64,000 bases of DNA, taken from Hyaloraphidium curvatum. Lineage: Eukaryota; Monoblepharomycota; Hyaloraphidiomycetes; Hyaloraphidiales; Hyaloraphidiaceae. Within the stretch, counting starts at the first letter, position 1. Each line of letters starts with the position of its first letter. The translations under genes were made by a program, and so were the position numbers. Under the pieces are notes generated by a model. That model ran no database searches and was not told where the DNA came from. It saw only the letters and a list, made by a program, of their open reading frames with translations. This document shows positions 38,874-50,349 of the stretch, in pieces. The stretch lies in contig JAIVFI010000031.1 of assembly GCA_025558095.1 (NCBI GenBank), forward strand, positions 62,001 through 126,000. Direction: 5' to 3'.

Positions 38874-40393
38874 TTAGCCACTCATTCCCGCAGCCGCCCT
38901 CCTGCCCATCGCCCTCGACCTGTCCGACATCGCGACGCAATCCTGCCTGTGCACCGGCCAATGCTGCACCTGACTGCGCCGGCAACGATGCTCAACTGAT
39001 TGAACAGATAAAGCCCAAAGCGTGTCGGACCCACCATTCCCTCGAGCAGTATCTCGCGCTCTTGCACCGCGAGCACCTGAGCATACCGAACCGAGCCACT
39101 CCGCACGATTTGCAGGCATCCGAAGGCGACACCGGTTGCACGTGCTCGCTGAGCCACCTCTTGATCCTCTCAACGGTGTTGCGAAGCAATTCGCGCGCCT
39201 CCGGCGGAAGGGTGTCGTTGAACTCGAGCTCGCTTTTGATCCCCATCGCTTCTTGGTAAGCCCGTTGGGCCTCGGGGTTTGATTCAATCTTCCCCGTATC
39301 GGAGTCGATCGTGAGACTGGCCATCAGCTGCGCCGTGACCTTGTTGACGAGATCCTGGATTGCATCCATTCGGTAGCCGCTCGTGTAGATCGGAAGCGGC
39401 CCGTGGCCGCCACTGGAAGCAGCGATCTTGATGATCTTCTTGAGTGAGGCGAGCTGCGCCTCGTGTACAGGCTGAATTCTTGCCCGCTGCAGAGGCCATC
39501 CCTCATCAGCAGTGGAATGCAAGGTTTCAAGGAATGCTCACCACGTTGGATGCGAGATTCGGATCCACTGTTCGCTTTGAGTCCTCGCTCAGTATCTCCA
39601 GGAAGGTATGGCCGTCAGCTGGAACTAGGCCATTTGGCAGCGAAGATCGGAATCGGCTTTCGAGCATCGTCTTCGCAAGCTTCCTCGAAGCGAGGCGGTC
39701 CTCTTCCACACCGGTCTGGATCCGGGTTGACAGAGTCCGGCCGCACAGGTCCGCTAGAGCGCTGCCGTGGGACTGGTAGCCGGTGAAGCGCGTCCGGACG
39801 AAGTCGAGTGCGGTGCCTGCCAGTGGGGCATCGCCGCTGTAGCAGGAGATCTCTCCCAAGTAGCCACCGTCCGTGGCGTAAACAGCCTCCCACACCGATT
39901 GGCACGCCGCAATGGCTCGCGCACCGACAGGATACCGAGAAGCTTCCAGGAGGACGCTGACTGCGAGCTCGCACTCGGCCTCGGTGTGCACGTCCTTAGG
40001 GCCTTCCTTGTCCCAAACCTGGCAGCTGTCGCCGTGCACGAGCACAATATCCGTCAGCTCCTTTTTGGCCAGCCACATGTCTTGGAACGAGAAGGTGAGA
40101 AAGCGGGGCACTATCTCCAGAAGCCCGGCGCCGAGCGCGTCCTGCGTCGTTTCCACCCCGGTGCGGAGCTTCTGCGCGAGTTCCCACATAATCTCCATTG
40201 GAAGTGCCGGAAGCCCGCCGTCCTTGTTTGGGGCCGCCAGGGACGGCTGTAGCGTGAGCGGAATGGCCTTGAGCAGCTTCTCGCCGTCCAAGAAGGGTGC
40301 TTTCCACTCCTGGCGGTACTTCCACCAGCGCCCGAGCTCCTTCACCATCGTCCCCGCGTCCACCTGGTCTTTTAGGCTGATGACGGCGGTCAT
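38874..40393 (-). CDS. MYND zinc-finger protein
   Basis: Three exons on the minus strand: 40393-39542, 39486-39035, 38973-38874 (467 aa). Introns are 55 and 61 nt. The second lies inside the finger and is needed to complete it: CKSCGVARFGMLRCSRCKSARYCSRE joins CQVQHWPVHRQDC. All zinc-ligand Cys/His positions of a MYND finger are then present. The preceding 420 residues are helical and not recognised (KELGRWWKYRQEWKAPFLDGEKLLKAIPL, LLEIVPRFLTFSFQDMWLAK, GGHGPLPIYTSGYRMDAIQDLV). MYND fingers usually bind proline-rich peptides. The first in-frame ATG at 40393 was taken as start. A second MYND protein with C-terminal finger lies at 50350; their N-terminal regions are not obviously alike. Confidence 0.82.
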
Positions 40394-40677
40394 TTTCGGG
40401 GCAGCGCGCCTCTTCTCACGACGCCTCTGAGATTGTTGATTTGTTCGATTCACCCAAGTGGCCAAGCGCAAGTCACTAGCTTCCAGGCCCCAGTTGCATC
40501 ACCAAGGTTGAAACCTGTGAAGGGGGACATTCATTAAGAAAATCTATAGAACCGCCGTGTCGATAGCTGACCATAACGGATCCTTCCGATCCGCGAAGCA
40601 GGCTCCTCAAGTACGCGCACCCATCCACTAGTCAGTACGTCAGCCCCAAAACTAGCCCAGCGATTGTTCCGGACTGC

Positions 40678-43600
40678 TCAGGCAGCAAAAGCGACCTCCC
40701 TGCGCACCGCTCGCGCCCCAGCCTCCCCCCCGGGCGACAGCACGAGCTCCGTCACAAACTCGGCACCCGACGGCAGCACGAACTCCGCGTCCACGCTCGG
40801 CGACCACGAGTCGTGCCCTCCGACACCCATCATCCGCGAGTCCACGTGCACAAACACCTTGTCGGGGTCGGTGACGAGCTCCCAGTCGTGCCTGGCCTTT
40901 TCCAGCACCGCCAAGGGGTACGGCAGCGCCGAGAAGCCATACCCGTCGCGCAGCGCCGCGTCCCGCGCGGCGCATGCGATCCCCAGCCTGCCCGCGGGCC
41001 CTGACAGCGCGGCCCAACGCATCCCGGCCCGCCATCCGCACTCGGAGGGGTAGATGTACGGTTCGTAGAGCCCCTCGGGGGTGCTCACCCATATACCCTT
41101 GCGAACCGCGGACACGCGGTCGGGGTAGGCCTCGTACGGCCCCAGACCGGCCCAGGTGACGGCCGTTGCGGCGGCCTTGGGCACCGCAAAGGCGACTCCG
41201 GCGCGCGGGAGCGGGGGCAGGTGCGCCGGGGGCGACACAATGGAGGAGACGCGAAGGTCGCCGTTGGCGAGGAACTGGTAGGTGACTGTGCATGGAATAG
41301 CCTCGCCCGCGAGCGCGACGCCCTCAGGGGCCACGAGATCAAACGCCACCTTGACGACCGCGCCGCCGTCGAATGCTTCGGCGGATGCGATCGCGCTGCT
41401 GTCCTTGCCGCGGCCCTTGCGGTCCATGTTGAAGATGCCCAGCGCCTTCCAGCGCGCGGCGTACGACAGCGGCCCGCCGCCGAGGTCGTTGTCGGTGGAC
41501 GCGCGCGCGATGCAGACGTCCAGGGGGCCGGCGAGGAGCTCGGTGCCGGCAGCCGTCTTCCACGAGAGGAGGCGGCCGCATGCCGTTCCGATTTCCGCCG
41601 AGCTCCCGTCCGCGAGGCGGACCTCGAGCTTGTCCTGCCCCCCCATCAGCTGCGCGTCCGCCTTGGGAGCCTGCTGCGCCTCGCCGTGTGCAATGTGGGC
41701 GGCGACGAAGGCCGCCACCGCCTCGTTCAGCTCCGCCACGTCGAGCGATACCCTGCAGATCTCGGTCCCCTGCGGCACAAAAACCGTGCCCTCCCTGGTC
41801 TCGGCGAGCACCTCAACCCATGCCTCGCCCAGCTTCCCTGCATCCTCCCCCGACATCCCCAGCAGGGCCGAAAGCGCCGCCGGGTCGCCTGCCACGGCTG
41901 AGCTCCACCTTGACCACAGCCTCCCGAGCGCAAACGTCTTCTCGCCCTGCGCCTCGATATCCCCGGCGCCCTGCAGCTCCGCCCACTCCCCACCCTGATC
42001 CTTTTCAGCATCGCACGCGCACCTGGCCCTGATCCGGAGGTCGGCCAGGGTCTCAAAGTCCCTCCAGCTCTTGATCACGATCGCACCGCCCTTGACGCTC
42101 GCCCCGACAGGGCTCTGGATGCCCCACGCCTCCCTTGCCGACGGGTGGGGCACCCTGTCGGGCCCGAGGATCCCGTTGACGCAGAACTGTCCCGAATTCG
42201 GCACGTCCCCAAAGTCCCCGCCGTACCCGTACGCCTTCCTCCCGTCCCGCGGGAACTTGTCCGGGAGGTTGGGCAAACCGGGCTCCATGAGCAGCGCCTG
42301 GTCCACCATGTCCCAGATGTACCCGCCCTGCATCCTGGTCCTTTCGCGCTGCCGGAACATGCGCCAGTAGGACTGCATGCAGCCGCCCGAGTTGCCCATA
42401 GCGTGCGCGTACTCGCACAGCACGAGCGGGCGGCCGCGCGGGTCGGTGTCGATGTGCGACTGGCACTGCGGAGGGCGGTTGTACATCGGGACGATGAGGT
42501 CGGTGGCGCTGTTGAGCACGCCTCCGGATTCGTACCTACGATGAATTGCGAAGGTCAGGATCACACGCGAGTTGAGCAGCGAAGAGGGCACGTACTGCAC
42601 CGGCCTCCTCCCCCCGTCCCTCGCCCTCAGCCAATCCGCCGCATCCTGCACGTTCCTCCCCATCCCGCTCTCGTTCCCCACGCTCCACCCGATCACGCAC
42701 GGATGGTTGCTCTCCCTCGCCCACATCCTCGCGCATCGCGCCAGGTAGCCGTTCCTCCACTCGGGGTTGTCCGAGAGCACCCCGGCGGGCTGGCTGACCG
42801 CCTGGAACCCGTGCGTCTCGATGTCCCCCTCGACGCAGAGGTATATCCCCGCCTGGTCGCACAGCTCCGCGAGGAGGGGGTGGGAGGGGTAGTGCGCGGT
42901 GCGGATGCCGTTGATGTTGAGCGCGCGGAGGGTGCGGACGTCGTCGAGCATGATCTGGAGGGAGAGGGCGCGGCCGAGGGTGGGGTGGATTTCGGGGCGG
43001 TTGACGCCACCGATGGTGATCGGTTTACCGTTGAGGGTGAGCATGCTTCGGGGGGGCGGCGTGATGAGGACGTCATTGAAGCCCACGCGCAGGGACTCGG
43101 CGTCCAGCGGCGAGGTGCCTGAGTCGGCGTCGGCGCGGGAGGAGTGTAGCGTGATGACGACAGTGTAGAGGTTGGGCGATTCGGCGGTCCAGGGCTTGGG
43201 GGAGGAGATGGCGATGGTGCCGCGGGCGCCCGAGGGCGATTCCAGATTGGAGGGCTCCGCTTCGCACGAGACGGGATCCCAGATGGCGCAGGCGGCGTCC
43301 CGGGCGGGGCTGGAGAGGTCGGTCTGCAGGTCGGCGACGGCCACAGCGAGCGGCGAAGAAGCGGAGGCGCCACCATCTGCTCCCTCGAACACCTCAACGC
43401 GCACGCAGTGCGTGCCCGGAGCAGCGCCCTCGCACAGGACCTCGAAGTCGATCTTGGCCCCGGCCAGCGTGGCGCGGGTGCGGTAGTCGGCGATGGCAGC
43501 CTTGGGCTTGTGCACCAGGTAGACCTCGCGGTAGATGCCCGAGAGCCACCACTTGTCCTGGTCCTCGAGGTACGACCCGTCGCACCATTTGAGCACCTCG

Positions 43601-44610
43601 ACGGCGAGCAGGTGCTCCTCCTTGGACCCGTCGAGAAGGTCCGTGACGTCGAACTCGGCGGCTAGCGCCGAGTCCTTGGAGAAGCCGGCGAAGTTGCCGT
43701 CGACCCAGGCTCGGAAACACGCGTCGACACCCTCGAAGACGAGCAGGATGCGGCCGTCGGCGGGGGACCAGCCCTCGGGCAGGGAAAAGGCGCGGCGGTA
43801 CAGGCCGGCCGGGCTGGGGCCGCGCTCGCGGGGGGCGCGGGCGACGAAGTCGTGGTCCATCCAGTCCTTGTGCTCCATGATTCCGCGGTCGTTGGGCTGA
43901 CAATTGGTGGCGGAACGATAGGAACGTAATCAGTCAGTCTCGGGGGAACTCAGACCCGCCCACTTCGGCCCCACCTGAGTGACAAACTTGCCCGTGCGCG
44001 CGGCGCGAGGCGGGTCCAAGTCAAAAGGATAAGAAGTGTTGGTGTAGATCGGGATATCGCGCTGCACGGCGGGCAGGCCCGACGAAGGGAGCTGCCAGTG
44101 CGACGGTACCAGTATCGGGGCGAAGCCTTCGGGCTGCAGGCCTTCGTAGACCACGGTGGCAGTCCTGGCATCGAAGCCGGGCTCGATCCAGCCCTGCGGC
44201 GCGTCGGCCGGGTCGCCGACCAGCAAGAAGTCCCAGCCGGGCGCGGGCTCGCCGGGCTCGCCGGTCAGGAGGAGCAGCTGCGGCGTGTGTTCACGCGGCA
44301 CCCGCGACGGGTCCTTCGAGAACGCCTCCCAGAACTTCCGAGCTTGCTCGGGGGTGCGAAAGGCGCGCAAAGGCGCGTGCGCCGGGCGGCGGCGCCTACC
44401 GGCAACTCTCGGATTTTCGGCATCGGGCGCGTCGGGCGCCGGCAGCGCGGGGAACGAATCGGCCAGCCGCCGCTCGAAGAACCGGAACGGCAGCCCCGGC
44501 GGCGCGAGCAGCCCGAGCAGGAGCCCCGCAAAGCGCTCGGCGAACGCCGTGCCGCGCGGCCCGTACAGGAACCGCAGCAGCACGGACGACAGCCAGTCGG
44601 TGAGGCCCAT
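40678..44610 (-). CDS. LacZ-type beta-galactosidase (glycoside hydrolase family 2)
   Basis: Three exons on the minus strand: 44610-43975, 43896-42596, 42535-40678 (1264 aa). Introns are 78 and 60 nt. The second removes a stretch that would separate RRPVQ from YESGG. N-terminal LacZ features are ILVPSHWQLPSSG, IYTNTSYPFDLDPP and GLYRRAFSLPEGW. The acid/base motif is WSVGNESGMGRN (about residue 617) and the nucleophile motif LCEYAHAMGNSGG (about 686). NINGIRTAHYPSHPLL is the TIM-barrel entry. The C-terminal Bgal small-chain domain is present (ACGRLLSWKTAAGTELLAGPL, RASTDNDLGG). About 150 extra residues precede the family start, with a hydrophobic segment in the first 40. The protein is longer than E. 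coli LacZ (1023 aa). Hydrolysis of beta-galactosides is expected. Bacterial origin is inferred, while the introns show it has been domesticated. Confidence 0.9.
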
Positions 44611-45219
44611 CGGTTCAACAACAGACGCGAGAATTCAGGGAACCGCTGTTTGGTCGGCACCCAGCGATGCGGGAAGATGGTTGACAGCGGATGCGCGGCG
44701 CGTCTCCCATGGTGCCGCCTGCCTCGTGCTCGATCGGCCCGTTCCACGCATCTGCAGCTTCATGACATGTCCAACGTTTAGTCCTGTCTCCGAGAACCTC
44801 GCACGCCGCGATGCGAGCGAGGAAGCGAGACGGAGAAACAGCGATCCCGGGTTCCAGCCAGCTGCCCACGGGGTCCACGGCACCTTCAGGCCCCGCAACC
44901 CACTCGGATCGACCGCAGAGATGGACGAGAAGGCGGCTCCGGAGACGACGGTTGCGATGCCTGGGCCTACCTCGCACCCGGCTCCTCTGTGCCGCAACCG
45001 CCGCCTTCAAGCCCTGCCACGGAACTGACGCCTCCCGCTCTTTTGCGCCCTAGAAAAGAAAGAACAACTGTGTATATGCCTTTGCTCCGAACGGCTGGTT
45101 GTCTGCTTGCTTTGGTTGGCAAGTCCCGTTGAATTGATTCACCGTTCAGTGTCACCGCCCCATCTTCCCCCAAACGCTTTCCCGGCCGGAACGCGACGCG
45201 CTCACGACGAGTCTACGAA
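44611..45219. other. divergent intergenic region
   Basis: Between the divergent starts of the beta-galactosidase (minus) and the BTB/T1-like gene (plus). It presumably holds both promoters. No element is recognised. Confidence 0.5.
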
Positions 45220-46315
45220 ATGGCCAGCACTGTCGTATCGGCCACGTGCGCGCAGCCCGGTGCAGCGCAAGCGGACCTGCCGGCGGACGACACCGTTGAC
45301 GTGTCCTTCGTAAACGACCCCTCCCGCTTCCGCTACTTCCGGCACACCCTCCTCGCCAGCGTTCCGTCCTCTATCTTTGCGCTGCATTTCGGTCCGGGCG
45401 GGGTCAACTCCGGCAAGGCTTCGCTCCCGTCGGAATATCGCGTCGACAGAGACCCCGCTCTGTTCCGCAAGTTCGTTGACCCGACCCGTTCCTCCGCGCC
45501 CATCGCTGTCGATCGACGAAGTTGCCGCTCTGGAGCCGCGAACGGCCGCCATGCTGCGCGCCGATGCCGACTTCTACGGGCTCCCCGAAGACTTCCTGCC
45601 CGAGGTGCCCGAACGGCGGGTGCCTTCGATCCCCGGGGTGCGGATCGTGGACTTTCGCGAGGCGAAGGAGATCGTGGGAGCTCTCTTTTGGAGCTGGAAG
45701 CCTCTAATCGAGGAAGGCTCGACCGAGTGGACGCTCCAGCTCATGGAGAAGTTCCTGATTGCGGCCGAAAACACTTACCAGCTCGGCTACAATCTTCACT
45801 TTCACGATGCTTCCGACTCGGAAGAGGAAGAGGAATCATGCGGGTTCAAACCCCCGGCGGTCCTGCAGTCGGTCTCCAAGTTCGCGGAGCGTGAAGGCTT
45901 CCTTCGCCAGGACCCGGGCGAGGACGCTTTCTGGATCCACCTGCGGAAGTTTCTCCTCGACGCGAAAAAGGGAGGCTGCGAGCGGGTCGTTTTTCGTCAC
46001 CGGGCATTCATCCAAGGCAACGAAGTGCAGGGCAGGATGCTCTATGCTCTGCGGAACGGCCTCGCCGATCCCGATCTGCACATTGTGCCGTCGAGCTACC
46101 ACGAAATCGGAGAAAGAGGGAACTACAGCCACGTGGTAGTCGTCAAGGACCCTTTCCTTCACGTCGACGTGCTCGCCAACGCTTCCTCGCCCTCCAGCGG
46201 GAAAACGGCGCTCGTGATCGTTGACTACTTGGACGAGGCTACGGCGACGACACCGCGCGGGGTGTTTCCTCTATGGGGCAGGAATGAAGCGTGGCTCCGA
46301 GGGTTCGCTTCATGA
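45220..46315 (+). pseudogene. BTB/T1 (KCTD-like) domain protein gene with a frameshift
   Basis: The first frame (ATG 45220) gives VDVSFVNDPSRFRYFRHTLL and SEYRVDRDPALFRKFVD, the strand-helix pattern of a potassium-channel T1/KCTD-type BTB domain. Near 45480-45500 the continuation moves to the next frame: SLSIDEVAALEP, RADADFYGLPEDFLP. This frame runs to the TGA ending at 46315 with a long unrecognised C-terminal half (FLIAAENTYQLGYNLHFHDASDSEEEE, HLRKFLLDAKKGGCERVVF, YSHVVVVKDPFLHVDVLA). No GT-AG pair restores phase across the break, so a one-base indel is likely. Whether it is biological or a sequencing error cannot be told. Otherwise the gene looks well preserved, which makes an assembly error a real possibility. 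KCTD-type proteins often serve as cullin adaptors. Confidence 0.6.
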
Positions 46316-46409
46316 AGCACCGCTCCCGGCTGGGCTTTGCAACCATCTTCTGTGTCTTCTTTTGTACTGCTCTCGATCTTCGGTTTCCGAAATACATTCT
46401 CTAGCGACA

Positions 46410-48298
46410 TCATCCACACTCTTCGCAGATGCAAATCACGCTGCTGCATCCCTCGCAGAACGGCATGCTGTCGGCGCCGCAAGTCCGGAGCCGAGACCGC
46501 CATCCTTCGATCGCCATCTCCCGGACAATGTGCTCGATGACCTGGCACGAGTAGCTGTTGCCGAGCTGCTGGTGACGCGTCAGGTTCGAGTCCTGGTCCT
46601 CAGTTCCGATGAGCGTGTAGTTGTCCGGGAAGCCGAGGAGGCGCTCCTCCTCCACGGGGTGCAGGGGCCTGACGCACGGATCGGGATGCGGCGACTTCCT
46701 GTAGGGCTGCAAGACCATATCCGGATCGTAGACAAGCGAGCCATGGGTTGACCTGTCCAGAGCAGCCGACAGTGAGCTTTTGGGCCGGCGAGCAAAACGT
46801 GGGGAACGAACCGCACGATGCAAAGTGCCTTTTTTCGCCACGACTCCAAAGGCTTGCCGCTCATGAGCGCGTCCAACATCGTTGGATCCGGAACTGCGCG
46901 CTGGAGCGGCTTCACTGCAAAGCAAGTCCAATCTGGAACCGTTGTCAGAGAGACACGCAGGGCTCGTTCAGCTTCACTCACAAACTCGGTCCCTCCTGCA
47001 TCCCGAAACACGATCTGCTTGGTAGCGCACAGGATAGACACCCAGCTCTTAGGGAATTAGGAGCATGAGGACCACGCAGCGTTCGCTCGAGAGCGCGACG
47101 ACTCACCTTTGGAAATGATCTCTAGGTCGTTGGCGGGCATTCCGTACACGTTCTCAACAACATAGCCGACTTTTCCGTCGCCGTTTCGTGAATTGAGCTT
47201 CCTGACCAAGGTCAGGATTCGTGGCTATTTGGAAGGAACTGAATGTGAGAAATGAAGTCGCGATAGCGCAGCCACGACTAACGATGTGGAAAAAGAGGCC
47301 GCTTCGGGATCCTTTGAGGCCCAGGCGGTCCGGTCCTTTGGCCTTTGAAAGATCTTGGCAAGGAAAACCGGCAACCACAACGTCGATCGGGCCCAGCTTG
47401 GAAAGGAGCTCCTCGGTGACGTTCTCGACCCCGCCTTGAAACTGGTTTAAGAAAAAGCTGCCACGAACGTCCTAATGGAAAGCTTACCCAGGTGTATGAC
47501 GTTGTCGTGGTTTTTGTCGAGCACCTGCACGCACCCCTGATCGATCTCGCACGAAAACATGCGCCCGACCTTGATCCCCGCCCGTTCCAGCCCCACACGG
47601 TCCCCGCCGATGCCCGTAAACAGCGAAAGCAAGCTTATTCCTTCGAATGACTCGCTGGCGAAACCGTTGGGGATCTGCGGAGGCTCGATCGTGACCGACG
47701 GGGGAGAGAGCACAGCTGGAGGCGGAGCGGTCTTTAGGAAGGGCTCGAGCTTGTCCGCCACGACGTCGAAATGGTCCGATGCAATCGAGAGATCAATCGA
47801 CACGCGCATGTGGAACTTGGCGTTTGCCGCTATGACGACGCTGCCCTTGACGAAAGACACCACTCCGAGGTCCAAAAGAGGGCCGAGATGGTGGGCAAGC
47901 GGCCTCGGCACGAAGCCAAGCTGATTCCGCTCTGTTTCTGACTCCGTAGAAGCACCTCCAGCGAGTCCATGATCGACATCGAGAGCGCGCGCGATAGCGA
48001 TCGCGTTCGCGTCGTGGGGATTGTCCCTTTGCCGCCGAAAGACCACCGCCTCGCCAACGACCGCTGCTTTCGCGCGAGATGCGTGCGCAAATGCTCCGGC
48101 AACTTGAATGGAAGGGAGTACGAAGGCGGTGGTCGGACCACGGGCCGAATGCGCTGAGGCGCCTTCGTCAGCCCGGCTCTTCTTTTCCGGGCGATCAGGC
48201 GGGGCGGAGCGACTGACACGCGGTGCGAGGAGCGAGCGAGAGGAAACAAAGCCTCCGAGATTGGGCGTCGCCGGCTGTTCCTCGCGTCTGCGCTTCAT
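46410..48298 (-). CDS. HIRAN-domain DNA (cytosine-5) methyltransferase
   Basis: Five exons on the minus strand: 48298-47488, 47434-47283, 47197-47107, 46995-46842, 46752-46410 (516 aa). Introns are 53, 85, 111 and 89 nt; frame and phase fit throughout. Residues about 60-145 match a HIRAN domain (VAGAFAHASRAKAAVVGEAVVFRRQRDNPHDANAIAI, LGFVPRPLAHHLGPLLD). C5-methyltransferase motifs follow in order: I (LLSLFTGIGG), IV (GFPCQDLSKAKG with the catalytic Cys), VI (VVENVYG), IX/target side (HPVEEERLLGFPDNYT) and X (QLGNSYSCQVIEHIV). The tail CEGCSSVICICEECG could bind zinc. HIRAN domains recognise 3' ends or single-stranded DNA, for example in HLTF. Fusion to a cytosine methyltransferase suggests methylation guided by damaged or processed DNA, which is inference. 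Confidence 0.87.
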
Positions 48299-48388
48299 CG
48301 CGTTGTCAGCTGTTCGTTCGAATCATCACGCGCGCCAATCAGGTAGACCAACAGGCAGAGCTTCGAATCCTACGACTACGATCAAGCA

Positions 48389-49854
48389 CTACAACTTAAC
48401 CATCATCTTCCCCTTGTTCCGCCCTTCAAACACGTCCTTGAGCGCCCGCCCAGCATTCTCCAGCCCTTCTCGCTCGTCGTTCAAGATCACCAGCTTCCCC
48501 GCGCGCTTCATCTCGACCATCTTCTTCATCATCCACGGAAACTCGGAGGCGTATGTCCTGCGACCCTCGGTGAGGCCAAGAAAGCTCGTCCGTCGAAACT
48601 ACGACTCACGTGAAGACGTAGCCCTCCATGCGGAGGTTCTTCCCCACGATGTTGAGGTAGTTGGAGGGTCCTGCAGGCTTGGCATCGCCGTATATCGAGA
48701 TGCCGCCGCAGAGCACGATACGGCCGTTCAACTTGAGGAGATCGAGGGCGATCTCGAGCGTCTCGCCGCCAACATTGTCAAAGTATTCCACGATGCCGTC
48801 AGGGCAAGCCGCCTTAAGGTTCTTGCGGAAGTTGGGCGCCTTGTCTGGAGGAGATGTCAGGCAAACAATAGAAGAAACCGAAAGCGGGCAAGGATCACAT
48901 ACAGTCGACGCACTTGTCGAACTTGAAGACCTCTTCCGCCAACTTGCACTTTTCCGGGCCGCCGGCGGTGCCGATAACCCTGCAGCCCAGATCCCGGTAG
49001 ATCTATCGGCACATTACTCGAGTAGAGTTCTCCCAGCCGACGGCGAAAGCGTACCTGTCCAGCAAACGAGCCGGTCGAGCCTGCAGCTCCGGAGACAAGT
49101 ACCGTCGAACCGGGCTTGAGCTTGCCGTCCGCAGCAAGACCGACCTTGTAGATGCCGACCTGGTGCCCGTGTCAATCAGCTCCGACGACAGGATGAGTTC
49201 AAAATCTCACCATCGCAGTTAGCCCCGTTAGCTGGAGACTAATCTGGTCCGCAGGAGAGATACCCTCGGGCAGACTAAAGAGGCAACGAGATGTCAGAAC
49301 GTCTTCTACCTGCCCACGTCCAATAATCTCACTTCAGCCTCCCAATCTCCTTCTCGTTCACAAGGGCGTACTCTTGCCTGGATCGAATTTTGTCAAGACA
49401 TACAATGAGACGGACTCAACGACAACGAGTATATACCATCCCGACATTCCCCTAACGAGGTCCCCGGCCTTGAACTTCTCCGACTTGCTCTCCACCACGC
49501 GAGACACGGTGCCGCCCCTCATGACCGAGTTGAGGGGCACAGCCGGGACGTAGGTGTCGTAGGTCATCCTTTCCGGAGGAACGATGAAGGCCAGGGCCAT
49601 GAGCGAAGGCCAGGCGTGGGAATCGCCGGCGAGTAGAGACGATGAGCTAGGTCCCAGCTCCCGCATCGCTACGAATCTCGCGCCCACCATCCTCGCATGG
49701 TCGGATCCAACGAAAGGTAGAGGTTCCGCACGACGACATCCCCGGGTTTTGCTGCCTTGGGCACCTCGGTCTCCCGGAGCTGGAACAGCTTTTCAGGCTG
49801 CAGGGGCCCTGGTTCCGGCCGCGCGACCAGCATGATCTGCCGGTTCTTCGACAT
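48389..49854 (-). CDS. MDR-family NADPH-dependent oxidoreductase (prostaglandin reductase/alkenal reductase-like)
   Basis: Eight exons on the minus strand: 49854-49688, 49568-49437, 49377-49333, 49274-49211, 49159-49055, 49002-48903, 48844-48610, 48557-48389 (338 aa). Seven introns of 51-119 nt fit in phase. Family landmarks in order are LSLDPTMRGW near the start, VMRGGTVSRVVESKSEKFKAGDLVRG, LPEGISPADQISLQLTGLTAM, the NAD(P)-binding segment VLVSGAAGSTGSFAGQ, LGCRVIGTAGGPEKC, YFDNVGGETLEIALDLL, RIVLCGGIS and FEGRNKGKMMVKL at the end. No catalytic zinc ligands are seen, as expected for this leukotriene B4 dehydrogenase-like branch, which reduces alkenals or alkenones with NADPH in the cytosol. 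Confidence 0.9.
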
Positions 49855-50349
49855 CGCGCACACTGTTGGCGAGACCACGGAGATTGGAGCAGGAGCAGAG
49901 ATGCAGGGAGACGTTCCGAGTCGGCAGAACGGAACTGCCGCCGACGTTGCGCCGACGCGATCGATCATGGTCCAAACAAGCACCCCTGAAGCCAGTCATA
50001 GGGTCAGAAAGCGATTCATTTGTCAATCAACATCATAAGAGCTATTCTTGCTGTAGGGCGATTCGCCCTCTGATGGAGCGCTTCTCCTCATTTGGAGATA
50101 GCTCCACTCACGTTTCCTTCACCACGGCCAGTTTCGCGGGATCGTAGAGCTTCGCATCGTCAACCTCCTGCAGCGTGCTTTGCAGCCTCCTGAGCGGGGA
50201 GCCGCATACCCTCGGAGGCCACGCGGTCGTTTCAGTGTTTCCGGAACGCGTCGCGAAGTCCCTCCTCCTCGATTGTGTCCTTCACTGCCCTCTCGTTCCG
50301 TACGTGGGCAGCTTTGAGAATGTCTTCCAACGCGTCTGCGGAGCCCACG
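49855..50349. other. divergent intergenic region
   Basis: It separates the MDR gene start (minus) and the MYND gene start (plus). It is AT-richer than its surroundings near 49980-50100. The MYND gene has an alternative in-frame ATG at 50320. Confidence 0.5.
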
